64,000 nt of DNA from Flavobacterium aquariorum (GTDB taxonomy: Bacteria; Bacteroidota; Bacteroidia; Flavobacteriales; Flavobacteriaceae). The DNA is taken from assembly GCF_003254745.1 (NCBI RefSeq), contig NZ_QKXH01000005.1, positions 1-64,000 on the forward strand, read 5' to 3'. The position numbers and the translations under genes were made by a program. Shown piece by piece: positions 25,632 to 35,700 of the stretch. The stretch's first letter is position 1, and every line of letters starts with the position of its first letter. A model generated the notes under the pieces. It worked only from the letters and a program-made list of their open reading frames with translations. It searched no databases and was not told the origin of the DNA.

Positions 25632-27638
25632 ATGACTTCAAAAGTAAAAGGGTGTCTTTTCATACTCATGATTGGTTCAGCGATGTTTGGTCAGGAAAAA
25701 TCAGATGAGTGGCATTTGTATGCTAATTCTAGAGAGAATTATTTTGGTGTGGCTATGGCTAATGGGAAAATTGGTATTGTAACCGATGATACACCTCTAA
25801 AAACCAAGGAAATAATCCTCAATGGAGTGTACGATGGGAGTCCCGAAAACGGAATCAGCAGAATAGTACGGGGAATTGAGTTTTTGAATCTTCATTTAAC
25901 GTTAGAAGGACAAGAAGTCAAATCAGACAATATCTCCAATTGGAGCCAGGTTGTCAATATGAAAGAAGGGACAAGTACTACTTCATTTTCGTTTAAAGAT
26001 TTTGCCACTATCAATTATACAATTTTGGCCAATAGAGCAGTGCCTTATTCAGCTATGGCGATTGTTACTATTGTTCCCAAAAAAGACATCGAAATTGCGG
26101 CTAATAATTATATGACTGTGCCTGATGAATTAAAGGATGCAAAAAGTCAGTTTCGAGTGTTGAAAGACAATCAGTATTTGATGCCCGTTTTTGGGACAAC
26201 TGCTAAAACATTAACAGGTAAGTATACCGTTTCAGCTGCTACGACTTTTTTGTTTGATGGAGAAACTGAAGTTTTGAAACAAACAGGGAATGAAGTTGGT
26301 TTTTCGAAGAAATTGCAAAAAGGTAAAATTTACCGATTTGCTATTGCTGGCGGAATTTGCACGTCAAAAGATTTTAACGATCCGTTGAATGAATCCGAAA
26401 GACAACCAATTTATGCCCTTCAACAGGGAATTGATAATTTACTGAATCGTCATAAACTAGCCTGGGCCGAATTGTGGAATACTGGTGACATTCAAATAGA
26501 AGGCGATTTGGATGCACAACAGCGTGTTCGATTTGCTTTGTTTAATTTGTATTCCTACAATCGTCCTGAAACCAGAGAAAGTATTGCTCCTATGGGATTG
26601 TCTTCACAAGGATATAATGGGCATATTTTTTGGGACAGTGAACTTTGGATGTATCCCACACTATTGGCTTTACAACCGGATATGGCCAAATCGTGTTTGG
26701 ACTATCGTTTCGATCGACTGGAAAAAGCCAAACAAAAAGCGACTATTTATGGTTACAAAGGAGCAATGTATCCTTGGGAGTCGGATGATACGGGCGAGGA
26801 GGCTACTCCAACCTGGGCTTTGACAGGGATTTTTGAGCAACATATTACTGCTGATGTGGCTATTGCTTTTTGGAATTATTACTCATACACCCAAGATAAA
26901 ACTTGGCTAAAAGAAAATTACAAAGTTCTTAGGGAAACCGCCGATTTTTGGGTAAGTCGCGTAATCAAAAATGAAAATGGAAGTTTTTCTATTCTAAATG
27001 TAGTGGGAGCCGATGAATATGCACAGCATGTAGATGATAATGCGTTTACAAATGCTTCTGCTATAGAAGCTTTGAAAAACACAATTAAAGCGGCAACCAT
27101 TTTGAATGAGCCCATAAATCCAATGTGGGTAGAAGTTTCGAATAAGTTAATCATTCATTCTGAAAATGGAATTACCCAAAACTACAAAGGATACAAAGGA
27201 CAAATGATTAAACAAGCTGATGTTAATTTGTTGTCATATCCATTGCATGTGATCATAGATCGAAAACAAATCGAAAAAGACTTAGAATATTACACTGAAA
27301 AAATTGATAAAAAAGATGGTCCTGCGATGGCATCGGGAGTATTATCTGTTTTATATGCCAGATTAGGAGATAAGGACAAGGCATATGCTTATTTTGTAAA
27401 ATCATATTTGCCTAATAGTCGCCCTCCATTTGGAGTATTCTCGGAATCGGCAAATAGCAATAATCCTTATTTTGCAACTGGTGCGGGCGCAATGCTTCAG
27501 GCAGTTATTTATGGTTTTGGTGGTGTTGAGCAAACGGATAAAGGACTGAAGTATAATCAAGGGCTTTTGCCTAAACAATGGAAATCTTTAACGATAAAAG
27601 GGATTGGTCCTGACAATAATACAATTACAATAAAATAA
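25632..27638 (+). CDS. GH65 family glycoside hydrolase, probably an exported kojibiose-type hydrolase
   Basis: A 668-residue protein with a signal peptide (about 1-20, ending GSAMFGQ), a beta-sandwich N-terminal domain (about 25-270) and an (alpha/alpha)6 catalytic domain (about 300-620) with GHIFWDSELWMYP and the acid motif GADEY (Glu462). Most GH65 proteins are phosphorylases, which are cytoplasmic. This one is exported and has a Glu at 605 (FGVFSESAN), 143 residues after the acid. As I recall, the F. johnsoniae GH65 kojibiose hydrolase uses Glu472 and Glu616, the same spacing, so a hydrolase acting on alpha-1,2-linked glucosides is the best guess. It is transcribed divergently from the GH32 operon behind shared operators and ends in a strong terminator (27652-27710). 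Confidence 0.85.
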   Translation: MTSKVKGCLFILMIGSAMFGQEKSDEWHLYANSRENYFGVAMANGKIGIVTDDTPLKTKEIILNGVYDGSPENGISRIVRGIEFLNLHLTLEGQEVKSDNISNWSQVVNMKEGTSTTSFSFKDFATINYTILANRAVPYSAMAIVTIVPKKDIEIAANNYMTVPDELKDAKSQFRVLKDNQYLMPVFGTTAKTLTGKYTVSAATTFLFDGETEVLKQTGNEVGFSKKLQKGKIYRFAIAGGICTSKDFNDPLNESERQPIYALQQGIDNLLNRHKLAWAELWNTGDIQIEGDLDAQQRVRFALFNLYSYNRPETRESIAPMGLSSQGYNGHIFWDSELWMYPTLLALQPDMAKSCLDYRFDRLEKAKQKATIYGYKGAMYPWESDDTGEEATPTWALTGIFEQHITADVAIAFWNYYSYTQDKTWLKENYKVLRETADFWVSRVIKNENGSFSILNVVGADEYAQHVDDNAFTNASAIEALKNTIKAATILNEPINPMWVEVSNKLIIHSENGITQNYKGYKGQMIKQADVNLLSYPLHVIIDRKQIEKDLEYYTEKIDKKDGPAMASGVLSVLYARLGDKDKAYAYFVKSYLPNSRPPFGVFSESANSNNPYFATGAGAMLQAVIYGFGGVEQTDKGLKYNQGLLPKQWKSLTIKGIGPDNNTITIK

Positions 27639-27651
27639 TTTTTTTTTATTG

Positions 27652-27710
27652 CCGCAAATCTTAAAGTTTTTTTCTCTAAAAAATACAACTTTAAGGTTTG
27701 CGGTTTTTTT
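27652..27710 (+). terminator. Rho-independent terminator after the GH65 gene
   Basis: A 17-bp stem (27652-27668 pairing with 27687-27703, one G-T pair) carries CCGCAAA at its base, has an 18-nt loop and is followed by seven T residues (27704-27710). Confidence 0.85.
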
Positions 27711-27946
27711 ATGCTTAAGAGTTTTTGTTAATTAATTCAAAATGAGTTATTTGTGGTTTTTGCTACCAAATCAATTTAATCACTTGTCTTATTGTAAGTA
27801 AAAAATTATTAAAATAAATGTTTTTTTCTTTTAATTTTGAATTTTTCAATTAAAATGGTTAAAAATAACTAAATGTGTTTTTTTTACACTTTTTTATTCC
27901 ATTATATATTTTTATTTCTTAAAATTTTAACACTCAATTTTCGAAA

Positions 27947-27982
27947 TCGAAAACGTTTTCGGTCTTACTACAACGTTATAGT
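27947..27982. promoter_or_regulatory. LacI-type operator pair upstream of susC (one strong, one degenerate site)
   Basis: TCGAAAACGTTTTCGG at 27947-27962 matches the operator of the GH32/GH65 region at 15 of 16 positions. Exactly 20 bp further (27967-27982) lies ACTACAACGTTATAGT, which keeps the AACGTT core and is itself symmetric at 14 of 16 positions, although it matches the first site at only 10 of 16. The spacing equals that of the strong pair at 25532-25567. Confidence 0.65.
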
Positions 27983-28016
27983 TTTGTTTTTCTTAAAATT
28001 TTCTTAATAAAATAAC

Positions 28017-28062
28017 TATGTTTGACTTTATATTTTAAACAAATAACCAAATTATTAACTAA
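28017..28062 (+). promoter_or_regulatory. susC -7 box and conserved 5' leader
   Basis: TATGTTTG at 28017-28024 matches TAnnTTTG. The leader at 28033-28062 contains TTTTAAACA, TAACCAAA and TATTAACTAA; a near copy stands alone at 11426-11456. No TTG lies 17-23 bp upstream of the box. Confidence 0.6.
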
Positions 28063-28076
28063 CTTATTTATTACGT

Positions 28077-31064
28077 ATGAAAAATAGTCTACAAAAAGGC
28101 TTAATGGTTTTCATAACCATGCTATGTACTAGCTTGATATACTCGCAAGATATATCAGGATTGGTGACTGATGCGAGTGGCCCGCTCCCTGGGGTTTCGA
28201 TATTAGTAAAAGGAACAAAAACAGAGACACAAACTGATTTTGATGGAAGATTTACAATTAAGAATGTGGGTTCAGACGCGGTCTTAGTTTTTACTTACAT
28301 TGGACTTAAAACTCAGGAAGTAAGTGTTGGGGGTAAAAGCACTATAAATGTGAAAATGGCACAAGATCAAAGCCAATTGAATGAAGTTATAGTTGTAGGT
28401 TATGGCTCTGTAAAAAAGAAAGATGCAACTGGTGCTGTAGACATGTTAAGTTCAAAACAATTTGACAACATATCAGCAACTTCTCCATCAGAATTATTGA
28501 GAGGAAAAGTGTCAGGGGTACAAGTAACGCAAACTAGTGGTGAGCCAGGAGCTGGTGTTTCTGTAAGAATTAGAGGTAACTCATCTATTCGTTCTGGAAA
28601 TAATCCATTATATGTTGTGGATGGTGTTCCATTAGATGGTGGAGACGTTTCGTCAGGTGGTTCTGATGTGGCAGGATTGGGGTCTTCTTCTGCAAGAAAT
28701 CCTTTGAATTTTATCAATCAAAATGATATCGAAAGTATTTCTGTTTTGAAAGATGCCTCTTCTACTGCGATTTATGGATCTCGTGGAGCAAATGGAGTTA
28801 TTGTGATTACAACTAAAAAAGGAAAAACAAAAGTTCCTACATTGACATTTAATTCTTCAATGAGATTTAGTACAATGTCTGGAGATTTTAGATTGTTAAA
28901 CGGAGATGAGTTTGTAGCTGCCGGAGGTCCAGATAAAGGATCTAGATCGTACAACTGGGAAGATGCTATTTTAAGAAGTGGATTCACTTCTAATAATGAT
29001 GTATCTATAAGCAGTGGGTCTGACAGTTCTAATACAAGACTTTCATTGGGTGCAAGTTCTACAGATGGAATTGTAAAAAACACGGGTATAGATAAATATA
29101 CCGCTTCATTTGCCAATTCAAATGACTTTTTTGGTGGTGTACTTAAAATTGACACTAATTTATTATATGCAGGACTTAAAGATCAAACTACTTTAATTAG
29201 TAATGATGCTGGTTATATTGGGAATTTAATTGGTACCGCTTTGTATTGGAACCCAACTTTGCCAATATACCAACCAGATGGTAGTTATACTTTTGTTGCT
29301 GAAGATTATTTAAACCCAGTTCAATTGCTAAATTCCTATGATGATCATACTGCTACGAATAAAGTATTAGGAAGTGTTGCAGCAACTTTGAAACTAGGTT
29401 CTCATTTTAAATATAAATTCTTGTTCGGTGTAGAATCATCTAGTTCTACAAGAAAACGCCAGCTATTGCCTACGATGTTAATCAATAGTACGGATTTGAT
29501 TAAGAATGATAATGCAAACGGAGGTGTTAAAAAAAGAGGTTTTGCAGAGATATCAGGTATAAATAAGTTCAATAAAACAATTGAGCACACACTGACTTAT
29601 GATAATAATTTCAGCGACAATGTATCTCTTAATGCATTGGGTGGTTTTTCTTATTATTCTTATGATACTGAAGGTTCTAATGCTAGAGGATATGGTTATC
29701 TACCAGAACAAACTCTGCTTGTCGACAATATTCAAGGGGGTATTGCTCAGGAGTTTAGGACTACTTCTTTTAAAAACAGAATAGAATTACAGTCTTATTT
29801 TGCTAAAGCTGAAGTTACATTGTATAAAAATTTAATTATTAATGGATCAATTCGTGCTGATGGATCGACAAAACTTGGAGAGGATAACAAATGGGGTTAT
29901 TTCCCTGCAGTTGGTGCAGCATATAAAATTGTAAATAATAAAGAAGGTATTTTAAATGATATTAAAGTAAGAGGGAACTGGGGTATTACAGGTAATCAAG
30001 AATTTCCTGTGAATTCAGCTGTTTCAAAATCAATTTATGGAAACGGTGGTTCTGCACAAACGGTTTCAGGTGCAAATAATGAGTTGCGTTGGGAAACTAC
30101 TACTTCATATGGTATTGGAACTGATTTTACTTTTTTCAATAATCGTTTGACTGGTTCGGTAGACTATTACAAAAGAGATACTGAAGATTTAATCGCACCA
30201 GTACCACAAGCTTCAACTCAACCGGGTCCAGCTTCTAACAGAAGTGTTAATTTGCCAGGTAATTTAATAAATGATGGTATTGAGGTATCTTTGAACTATA
30301 AAATTATTGATAGCGATGATATGTCATGGAGCGTTGCAGCGAATGCTGCCTTTTTGAAAAATAAAATGACAAATTTTGGTTCAGTTTCTTTACTGGCAGG
30401 AGGTATTAATGGACAAGGGTTGTCTGGAGCTAATGCTGAAATCATACAAGATGGTTATCCATTATATACTTATTTTCTTTATGAATTTAGAGGATATGAT
30501 GCAACAGGAAATTCTATTTATGCTGCTGCAGATGGATCAGATACAGGTTTAGGAAATGCTGATAAAAAATTATTAGATAAACAGCCTTTGCCAAAAATCA
30601 ATCTTGGATTTTCAACTAGTTTTACTTATAAGAGTTTAGATGCAGGAATGTCATTTTATGGCGCTTTCGGACATTACTTATATAACAATACTGCAAATGC
30701 TTACTTCTTTAAAAGTGCATTGTATGGTGGTAGAAACGTAACTCCAGAAGTTGGAAGTTCTCCTCAAAATGGAAGCGATCCAAACTCACCATCTACTAAG
30801 TATTTGGAAAGTGGAGATTTCTTGAGGCTTGGTAATTTAACTGTTGGATATACTTTCAAAGGAGCTTATATGGATAAAATAAAATTAAGTTCAGCACGTT
30901 TATTTGTTAGTGGTGAAAACTTATTTGTAATTACAAACTATTCCGGATTTGACCCAGAGGTAGATACTAATAAAGCTCTTAATGGAGTTCCTTCTGCAGG
31001 TATGGATTATTTATCATATCCAAAAGATAAGAGTTTTTCTGTAGGAGTTAGTGTAACATTTTAA
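28077..31064 (+). CDS. SusC/RagA-family TonB-linked outer-membrane transporter
   Basis: The 995-residue protein has a signal peptide (about 1-23, ending LIYSQ), a carboxypeptidase-regulatory-like N-terminal domain (about 25-100), a TonB-box-like NEVIVVGYGS (about 104-113), a plug domain (about 118-240) with SRGANGVIVITTKKG near its end, and a 22-strand-type barrel ending YPKDKSFSVGVSVTF. SusC proteins import oligosaccharides through the outer membrane with energy from TonB, working with a SusD lid. The partner SusD gene follows after 11 bp. Upstream lie the paired operator and the -7 box, so it belongs to the same regulon as the GH32, GH65 and sucrose-module genes. The ligand is probably an oligosaccharide of the kinds these enzymes split (inference). 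Confidence 0.95.
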   Translation: MKNSLQKGLMVFITMLCTSLIYSQDISGLVTDASGPLPGVSILVKGTKTETQTDFDGRFTIKNVGSDAVLVFTYIGLKTQEVSVGGKSTINVKMAQDQSQLNEVIVVGYGSVKKKDATGAVDMLSSKQFDNISATSPSELLRGKVSGVQVTQTSGEPGAGVSVRIRGNSSIRSGNNPLYVVDGVPLDGGDVSSGGSDVAGLGSSSARNPLNFINQNDIESISVLKDASSTAIYGSRGANGVIVITTKKGKTKVPTLTFNSSMRFSTMSGDFRLLNGDEFVAAGGPDKGSRSYNWEDAILRSGFTSNNDVSISSGSDSSNTRLSLGASSTDGIVKNTGIDKYTASFANSNDFFGGVLKIDTNLLYAGLKDQTTLISNDAGYIGNLIGTALYWNPTLPIYQPDGSYTFVAEDYLNPVQLLNSYDDHTATNKVLGSVAATLKLGSHFKYKFLFGVESSSSTRKRQLLPTMLINSTDLIKNDNANGGVKKRGFAEISGINKFNKTIEHTLTYDNNFSDNVSLNALGGFSYYSYDTEGSNARGYGYLPEQTLLVDNIQGGIAQEFRTTSFKNRIELQSYFAKAEVTLYKNLIINGSIRADGSTKLGEDNKWGYFPAVGAAYKIVNNKEGILNDIKVRGNWGITGNQEFPVNSAVSKSIYGNGGSAQTVSGANNELRWETTTSYGIGTDFTFFNNRLTGSVDYYKRDTEDLIAPVPQASTQPGPASNRSVNLPGNLINDGIEVSLNYKIIDSDDMSWSVAANAAFLKNKMTNFGSVSLLAGGINGQGLSGANAEIIQDGYPLYTYFLYEFRGYDATGNSIYAAADGSDTGLGNADKKLLDKQPLPKINLGFSTSFTYKSLDAGMSFYGAFGHYLYNNTANAYFFKSALYGGRNVTPEVGSSPQNGSDPNSPSTKYLESGDFLRLGNLTVGYTFKGAYMDKIKLSSARLFVSGENLFVITNYSGFDPEVDTNKALNGVPSAGMDYLSYPKDKSFSVGVSVTF

Positions 31065-31075
31065 TTAAGAAAAAA

Positions 31076-32605
31076 ATGAAAAGAATAAATATAATTAAAA
31101 GCATCTTTTTTGTTGGTACAATCGCTTTTGGTGTGAGTTGTACAAATTTAGATGAAGAAGTTTTAGACGGTTTCGTTACAAGTGGTGATGGGGGAAATGT
31201 GAATACAGGTAGTTTTTTGCAGTCCGCTTATGAAGGATTAAGAGGATTTCAGGATCAAGACAAAATGTTTACATTACAGGAAATGTCGGGAGACGGATTA
31301 GTTGGCCCTACAAGGGGTGGTGACTGGGATGACAACGCAAAATGGAGACAATTTCACGTCCACACTTGGGGACCGGATAATGTTGAAATTAGAAATGCTT
31401 GGAATTCATTGTTGACCAATGTGTATAACTGTAACTTAGTTATTTTCAACCAATCTACTGAGTCCCAAAAAACACAAGCCCGTTTTTTAAGAGCGTTCTA
31501 TTACTATAATGTAATTGATTTCTTTGGTCAAGCACCTTATAGAGAAGAGGGTTCTGCGATTACGGATGATCCTAAATATTGGACAAGAAAAGAAGCTACC
31601 GCTTTTGTAATAAGCGAGCTAGAAGATATTGTTAATAAGTTGCCAGCTCGTAATCCAACCGATGCAAGTATTGCTAATGTTGATGCTGCTCATTTGTTAT
31701 TGGCTAAATTGTATCTGAATAAAGCCGTATTTAATGCAGACAATGCAGCAGGACCTTACACTTTTGATGCGGCCGATATGAATAAAGTAATTTCAAATGT
31801 TGATGCAATCACTTCTAGTAGTTTGGCAACTGAATATTGGAGTAATTTTGCTCCAACAAACAATACTTCTAACGAGATTATATTTTCATCCAAAAATGTG
31901 TTAGGATCAGGTGGAGGAATACAATCAAGATGGAGAATGGGAATGCATTATAATCAAACTCCTGATGGATGGAATGGTTTTGCAACTGTTGCAGAATATT
32001 ACAATAGGTTTGATGCTGCGGATGATCGTAGACAACATACCTCACCAGACATTATTACTTATTATGGTAATCCGATTGGTTTTCAATACGGACAAATGTA
32101 TGCTCCAGGAGGAGTTACTCCTCTGAAAGATAGAAAAGGTAATCCACTATTTTTCACAAAAGAATTAACTATGATTACAAGTGGACCTACTTTGGAAACT
32201 GCAGGTATTCGTACTCAAAAATACGAACCAGATCATGCCAATTTAGGAAATCCAGAAAATGATTATGTATTGATGCGTTATTCTGATGCTTTGTTAATGA
32301 AAGCTGAAGCTGCCTTAAGAGGTGGTACAGGAGGAGCAGCAACAGCAAAAACAATTCTTGATGAGATTGATGTTAGAGCTAAATTGCCAGCAGGATCTAC
32401 TCCAGCAACTTTGGACGGCATCTATCTAGAAAGAGGAAAAGAGTTATGGTATGAAGGATGGAGAAGAAATGACATGATTCGTTTTGGAAAATTCTTGGAA
32501 CCTAGAGAGTTAAAACCAATCGCTTCAGATCCAAAATATGCATTGTATCCTATTCCAGCAGATGCATTGTTTAATAAAAATGCTAAACAGAACCCTGGAT
32601 ACTAA
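31076..32605 (+). CDS. SusD/RagB-family nutrient-binding outer-membrane lipoprotein
   Basis: A 509-residue lipoprotein (Cys22 in GVSCTNLDEE) with the TPR-like SusD fold. The N-terminal half contains QSAYEGLRGFQDQDKMF and RFLRAFYYYNVIDFFGQAPY, and the C-terminal half has the SusD signature YVLMRYSDALLMKAEAALR and ends ALFNKNAKQNPGY. It forms the lid of the SusC channel at the cell surface and captures the ligand; acidic residues after the anchoring Cys are consistent with surface exposure. It lies 11 bp behind susC and is followed by a stem-loop (32641-32669), which may limit read-through into the next genes. Confidence 0.95.
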   Translation: MKRINIIKSIFFVGTIAFGVSCTNLDEEVLDGFVTSGDGGNVNTGSFLQSAYEGLRGFQDQDKMFTLQEMSGDGLVGPTRGGDWDDNAKWRQFHVHTWGPDNVEIRNAWNSLLTNVYNCNLVIFNQSTESQKTQARFLRAFYYYNVIDFFGQAPYREEGSAITDDPKYWTRKEATAFVISELEDIVNKLPARNPTDASIANVDAAHLLLAKLYLNKAVFNADNAAGPYTFDAADMNKVISNVDAITSSSLATEYWSNFAPTNNTSNEIIFSSKNVLGSGGGIQSRWRMGMHYNQTPDGWNGFATVAEYYNRFDAADDRRQHTSPDIITYYGNPIGFQYGQMYAPGGVTPLKDRKGNPLFFTKELTMITSGPTLETAGIRTQKYEPDHANLGNPENDYVLMRYSDALLMKAEAALRGGTGGAATAKTILDEIDVRAKLPAGSTPATLDGIYLERGKELWYEGWRRNDMIRFGKFLEPRELKPIASDPKYALYPIPADALFNKNAKQNPGY

Positions 32606-32640
32606 GAATTTTTTTACTTCATTTTGTTTTGAGTTAGTTA

Positions 32641-32684
32641 TAAAGAGGGTAATTTTATTACCCTCTTTATTTATTTAATTTTTT
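32641..32684 (+). terminator. Stem-loop terminator between susD and the CRTAC1 genes
   Basis: A perfect 13-bp stem (32641-32653 with 32657-32669, core AGAGGGTAAT) closes a 3-nt loop and is followed by a T/A-rich tract. Because the stem ends in A-T pairs and the T tract is interrupted, it may act as a partial terminator or as an mRNA stabiliser for the susCD transcript. Confidence 0.75.
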
Positions 32685-32771
32685 ATATTTATTACTTTTT
32701 TATTACTAATTATTGCATATTTTACACCGTAATAACATAGCCAATTCCCTAACCAAATACTACCAATTATT

Positions 32772-35700
32772 ATGCACAATCGAGTTGTCCTATTTTCTCT
32801 TTTTATTATTATTTTTTCTAATTGTTCCAAAGAAAATAGCGCTAATGAAAATAGTTTATTTACCAAACTAGAATCTTCCGAAACTGGAATTAATTTTGTT
32901 AATGAAGTTAAGAACGGAAAAAACATGAATATCTTCAAATACCGAAATTTTTATAATGGTGGAGGTGTGGCTATTGGAGATATTAACAACGATGGCTTAT
33001 CGGATGTCTTTTTTACTTCAAATCTTGGAGAGAACAAATTGTATCTCAATAAAGGAAGTTTCAAGTTTCAAGATATTTCTAAATCTTCAGGAATTGTGAT
33101 ATCTAAATCTTGGTCTACTGGTGTTGAAATGATTGATATTAATGGTGATGGATTGTTGGATATTTTTGTTTGCAATGCTGGGAATGGCATTGATGCAAAA
33201 AGAAAAAGCGAATTATTTATCAATAACGGAAACCTGACTTTTACTGAAAAAGCAGCTGAGTACAATCTTGCCGATACCGGTATTACCACTCATGCCGCTT
33301 TTTTTGATTATGATAAGGATGGTGACTTAGATGTTTATATTTTAAATAATAGTTTTATTCCAGTAAGCAGTCTCAATTATTCCAACAAAAGAGAATTAAG
33401 AGATAAAGATTGGGCGGTTAGTGATATTCTAAAAGGAGGTGGTGATAAGTTGATGCGTAATGATAATGGAAAATTTGTTGATGTAAGCGAAGCTGCGGGT
33501 ATTTATGGAAGCCTTATCGGTTTTGGACTTGGGGTAACAGTTGGCGACGTTAATGGAGATTTGTATCCGGACATTTATATTTCAAATGACTTTTACGAAC
33601 GCGATTATTTGTATATCAATAATAAAAACGGAACTTTTAGTGAACAAATTCAAGGTTGGACATCGCATACAAGTCAGTCTTCCATGGGAGCTGATATGGC
33701 TGATATAAACAATGACGGAAAACCGGATATTTTTGTAACCGATATGTTGCCTGAAGGTGATGAGCGTTTGAAAACCACAACGAGTTTTGATAATTACGAT
33801 TTGTTTAGAAGAAAATTAAATCTGGATTTTTTTTATCAATACATGCAAAATACTTTGCAGTTGAATAACGGAAATAATCAATTTCTTGAAATCGCAAATT
33901 ATGCTGGAGTTGCTAAAACCGATTGGAGTTGGGGAGCCTTAATATTTGATATGGATAATGATGGGTATAAAGATATTTATGTATGTAATGGAATTAATAA
34001 TGATTTGACCAATCAGGACTTTATGGACTTTTTTGCCAATGGGATAATTCAAAGAATGGCGGTTACAGGCAAGAAAGAACAAATGGAAAACATTATTGGT
34101 AAAATGCCAAGTACACCAATACCAAACTACGCTTTTAGAAATAATAAAGATTTAACCTTTACCAATGAAATTACTAACTGGGGATTAGATACGCCTAGTT
34201 TTTCAAATGGAGCTGCCTATGGTGATTTAGATAACGATGGTGATCTTGATTTAATTGTAAATAATGTCAATCAAGAAGCTTTTGTTTTTCAAAATAATTC
34301 GGAAAAAAAGAAAGACAACCATTTTGTGAAAGTAAAATTGAAAGGCGATAACCAGAATAAATTTGCCATCGGAAGTGTTGTCGAATTGTTTTCTGGAAAA
34401 GAAACCTTAAGACAGGAATTAATTCCTTCAAGAGGTTTTCAATCCTCGATAGATTATGTGATGACTTTTGGAATTGGAACTAAAAAAATAGATTCACTTC
34501 AAGTAATCTGGCCAAATGGTAAATACCAAACCATTAAAAAAGTGGCTAATAATTCGACTGTTAACTTGAATATCGCAGACGCGACTTTAAATTATACTAT
34601 CAAAAAACCGAATGTAAAACCATTGTTTTCTGAAAAGCCAAGCTCATTTTTGACGCACAAAGAAAATGACTACATTGATTTTGATTATGAAGGATTGATT
34701 TCCAAAATGCTATCTCAAGAAGGACCTTCGCTTGCCGTTGGGGATATTAACGGTGATGGGAATGATGATGTCTTTATTGGCGGAGCCAAGGGAATGTCAG
34801 GGAATATTTATTTGAGTAAAGGCAACGATACTTTTTCGATTACTAAGCAAACTGATTTGGTTGCCGATGCAGATTACGAAGACACTGCCGCCAGTTTTTT
34901 TGATGTCGATAATGATGGAGATCAGGATTTAATGGTAGGTTCTGGTGGAAATGAAAAAGCAGATCAGGCAAATTATAAAAACCGTCTGTATTTGAATAAT
35001 GGAAAAGGTGTCTTTACTAAAAGTAAAACCAATATTCCAACAACCAATAATAATGTTTCGGTAATTACCGCCTGTGATTATGATAACGATGGTGATATGG
35101 ATGTTTTTGTAGGGAGTAGAAGCGTGCCGGGGATATATGGAATTGACCCAAAACAATTGTTTCTGGAAAATGATGGGAAAGGAAATTTCAGTAATGCTAC
35201 CGATAAAAAAGCTTTCAAACTGAATGAAGTTGGAATGATTACTGACGCCGTTTGGGAAGATATTGACAACGATGGGAAGAAAGACTTAATTGTGGTTGGC
35301 GATTGGATGGCTCCTCGAATATTCAAAAATACGGGTCGTCGTTTGGTTGATTTTAAATCTAACTTGATCAATTTTAGTGGTTTTTGGAACGCAGTAAGTT
35401 GCGTAGATCTAAATAATGATGGAAAGAAGGATCTGGTTTTAGGAAATAAAGGAACCAATACTTCCTATAAAGCTACTGATAAAAATCCGATGCGAATGTT
35501 TGTAAATGATTTTGATAATAACGGAACCATTGAACAAATAACCACACGCTCTATCGATGGAAGAGATATGCCTTTGCATTTGAAAAAAGAATTAGCAGGT
35601 CAAATTCCTTCGATAAAAAAGAAAAATTTGAGCTATGCTGAATATGCAAAAAAATCATTTCAAGAAATATTTGCTCAAGACGTAGTTGATAATTCCATTC

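Larger units (their letters stand above)
27711..28076 (+). other. Leader region of susC, 366 bp
   Basis: Very AT-rich and without a gene. From left to right it holds about 230 bp of featureless sequence, the paired operator (27947-27982), a second possible -7 box (TAGTTTTG, 27979-27986), the preferred -7 box (28017-28024) and the conserved susC leader (28033-28062) ending 14 bp before the ATG. Confidence 0.6.
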
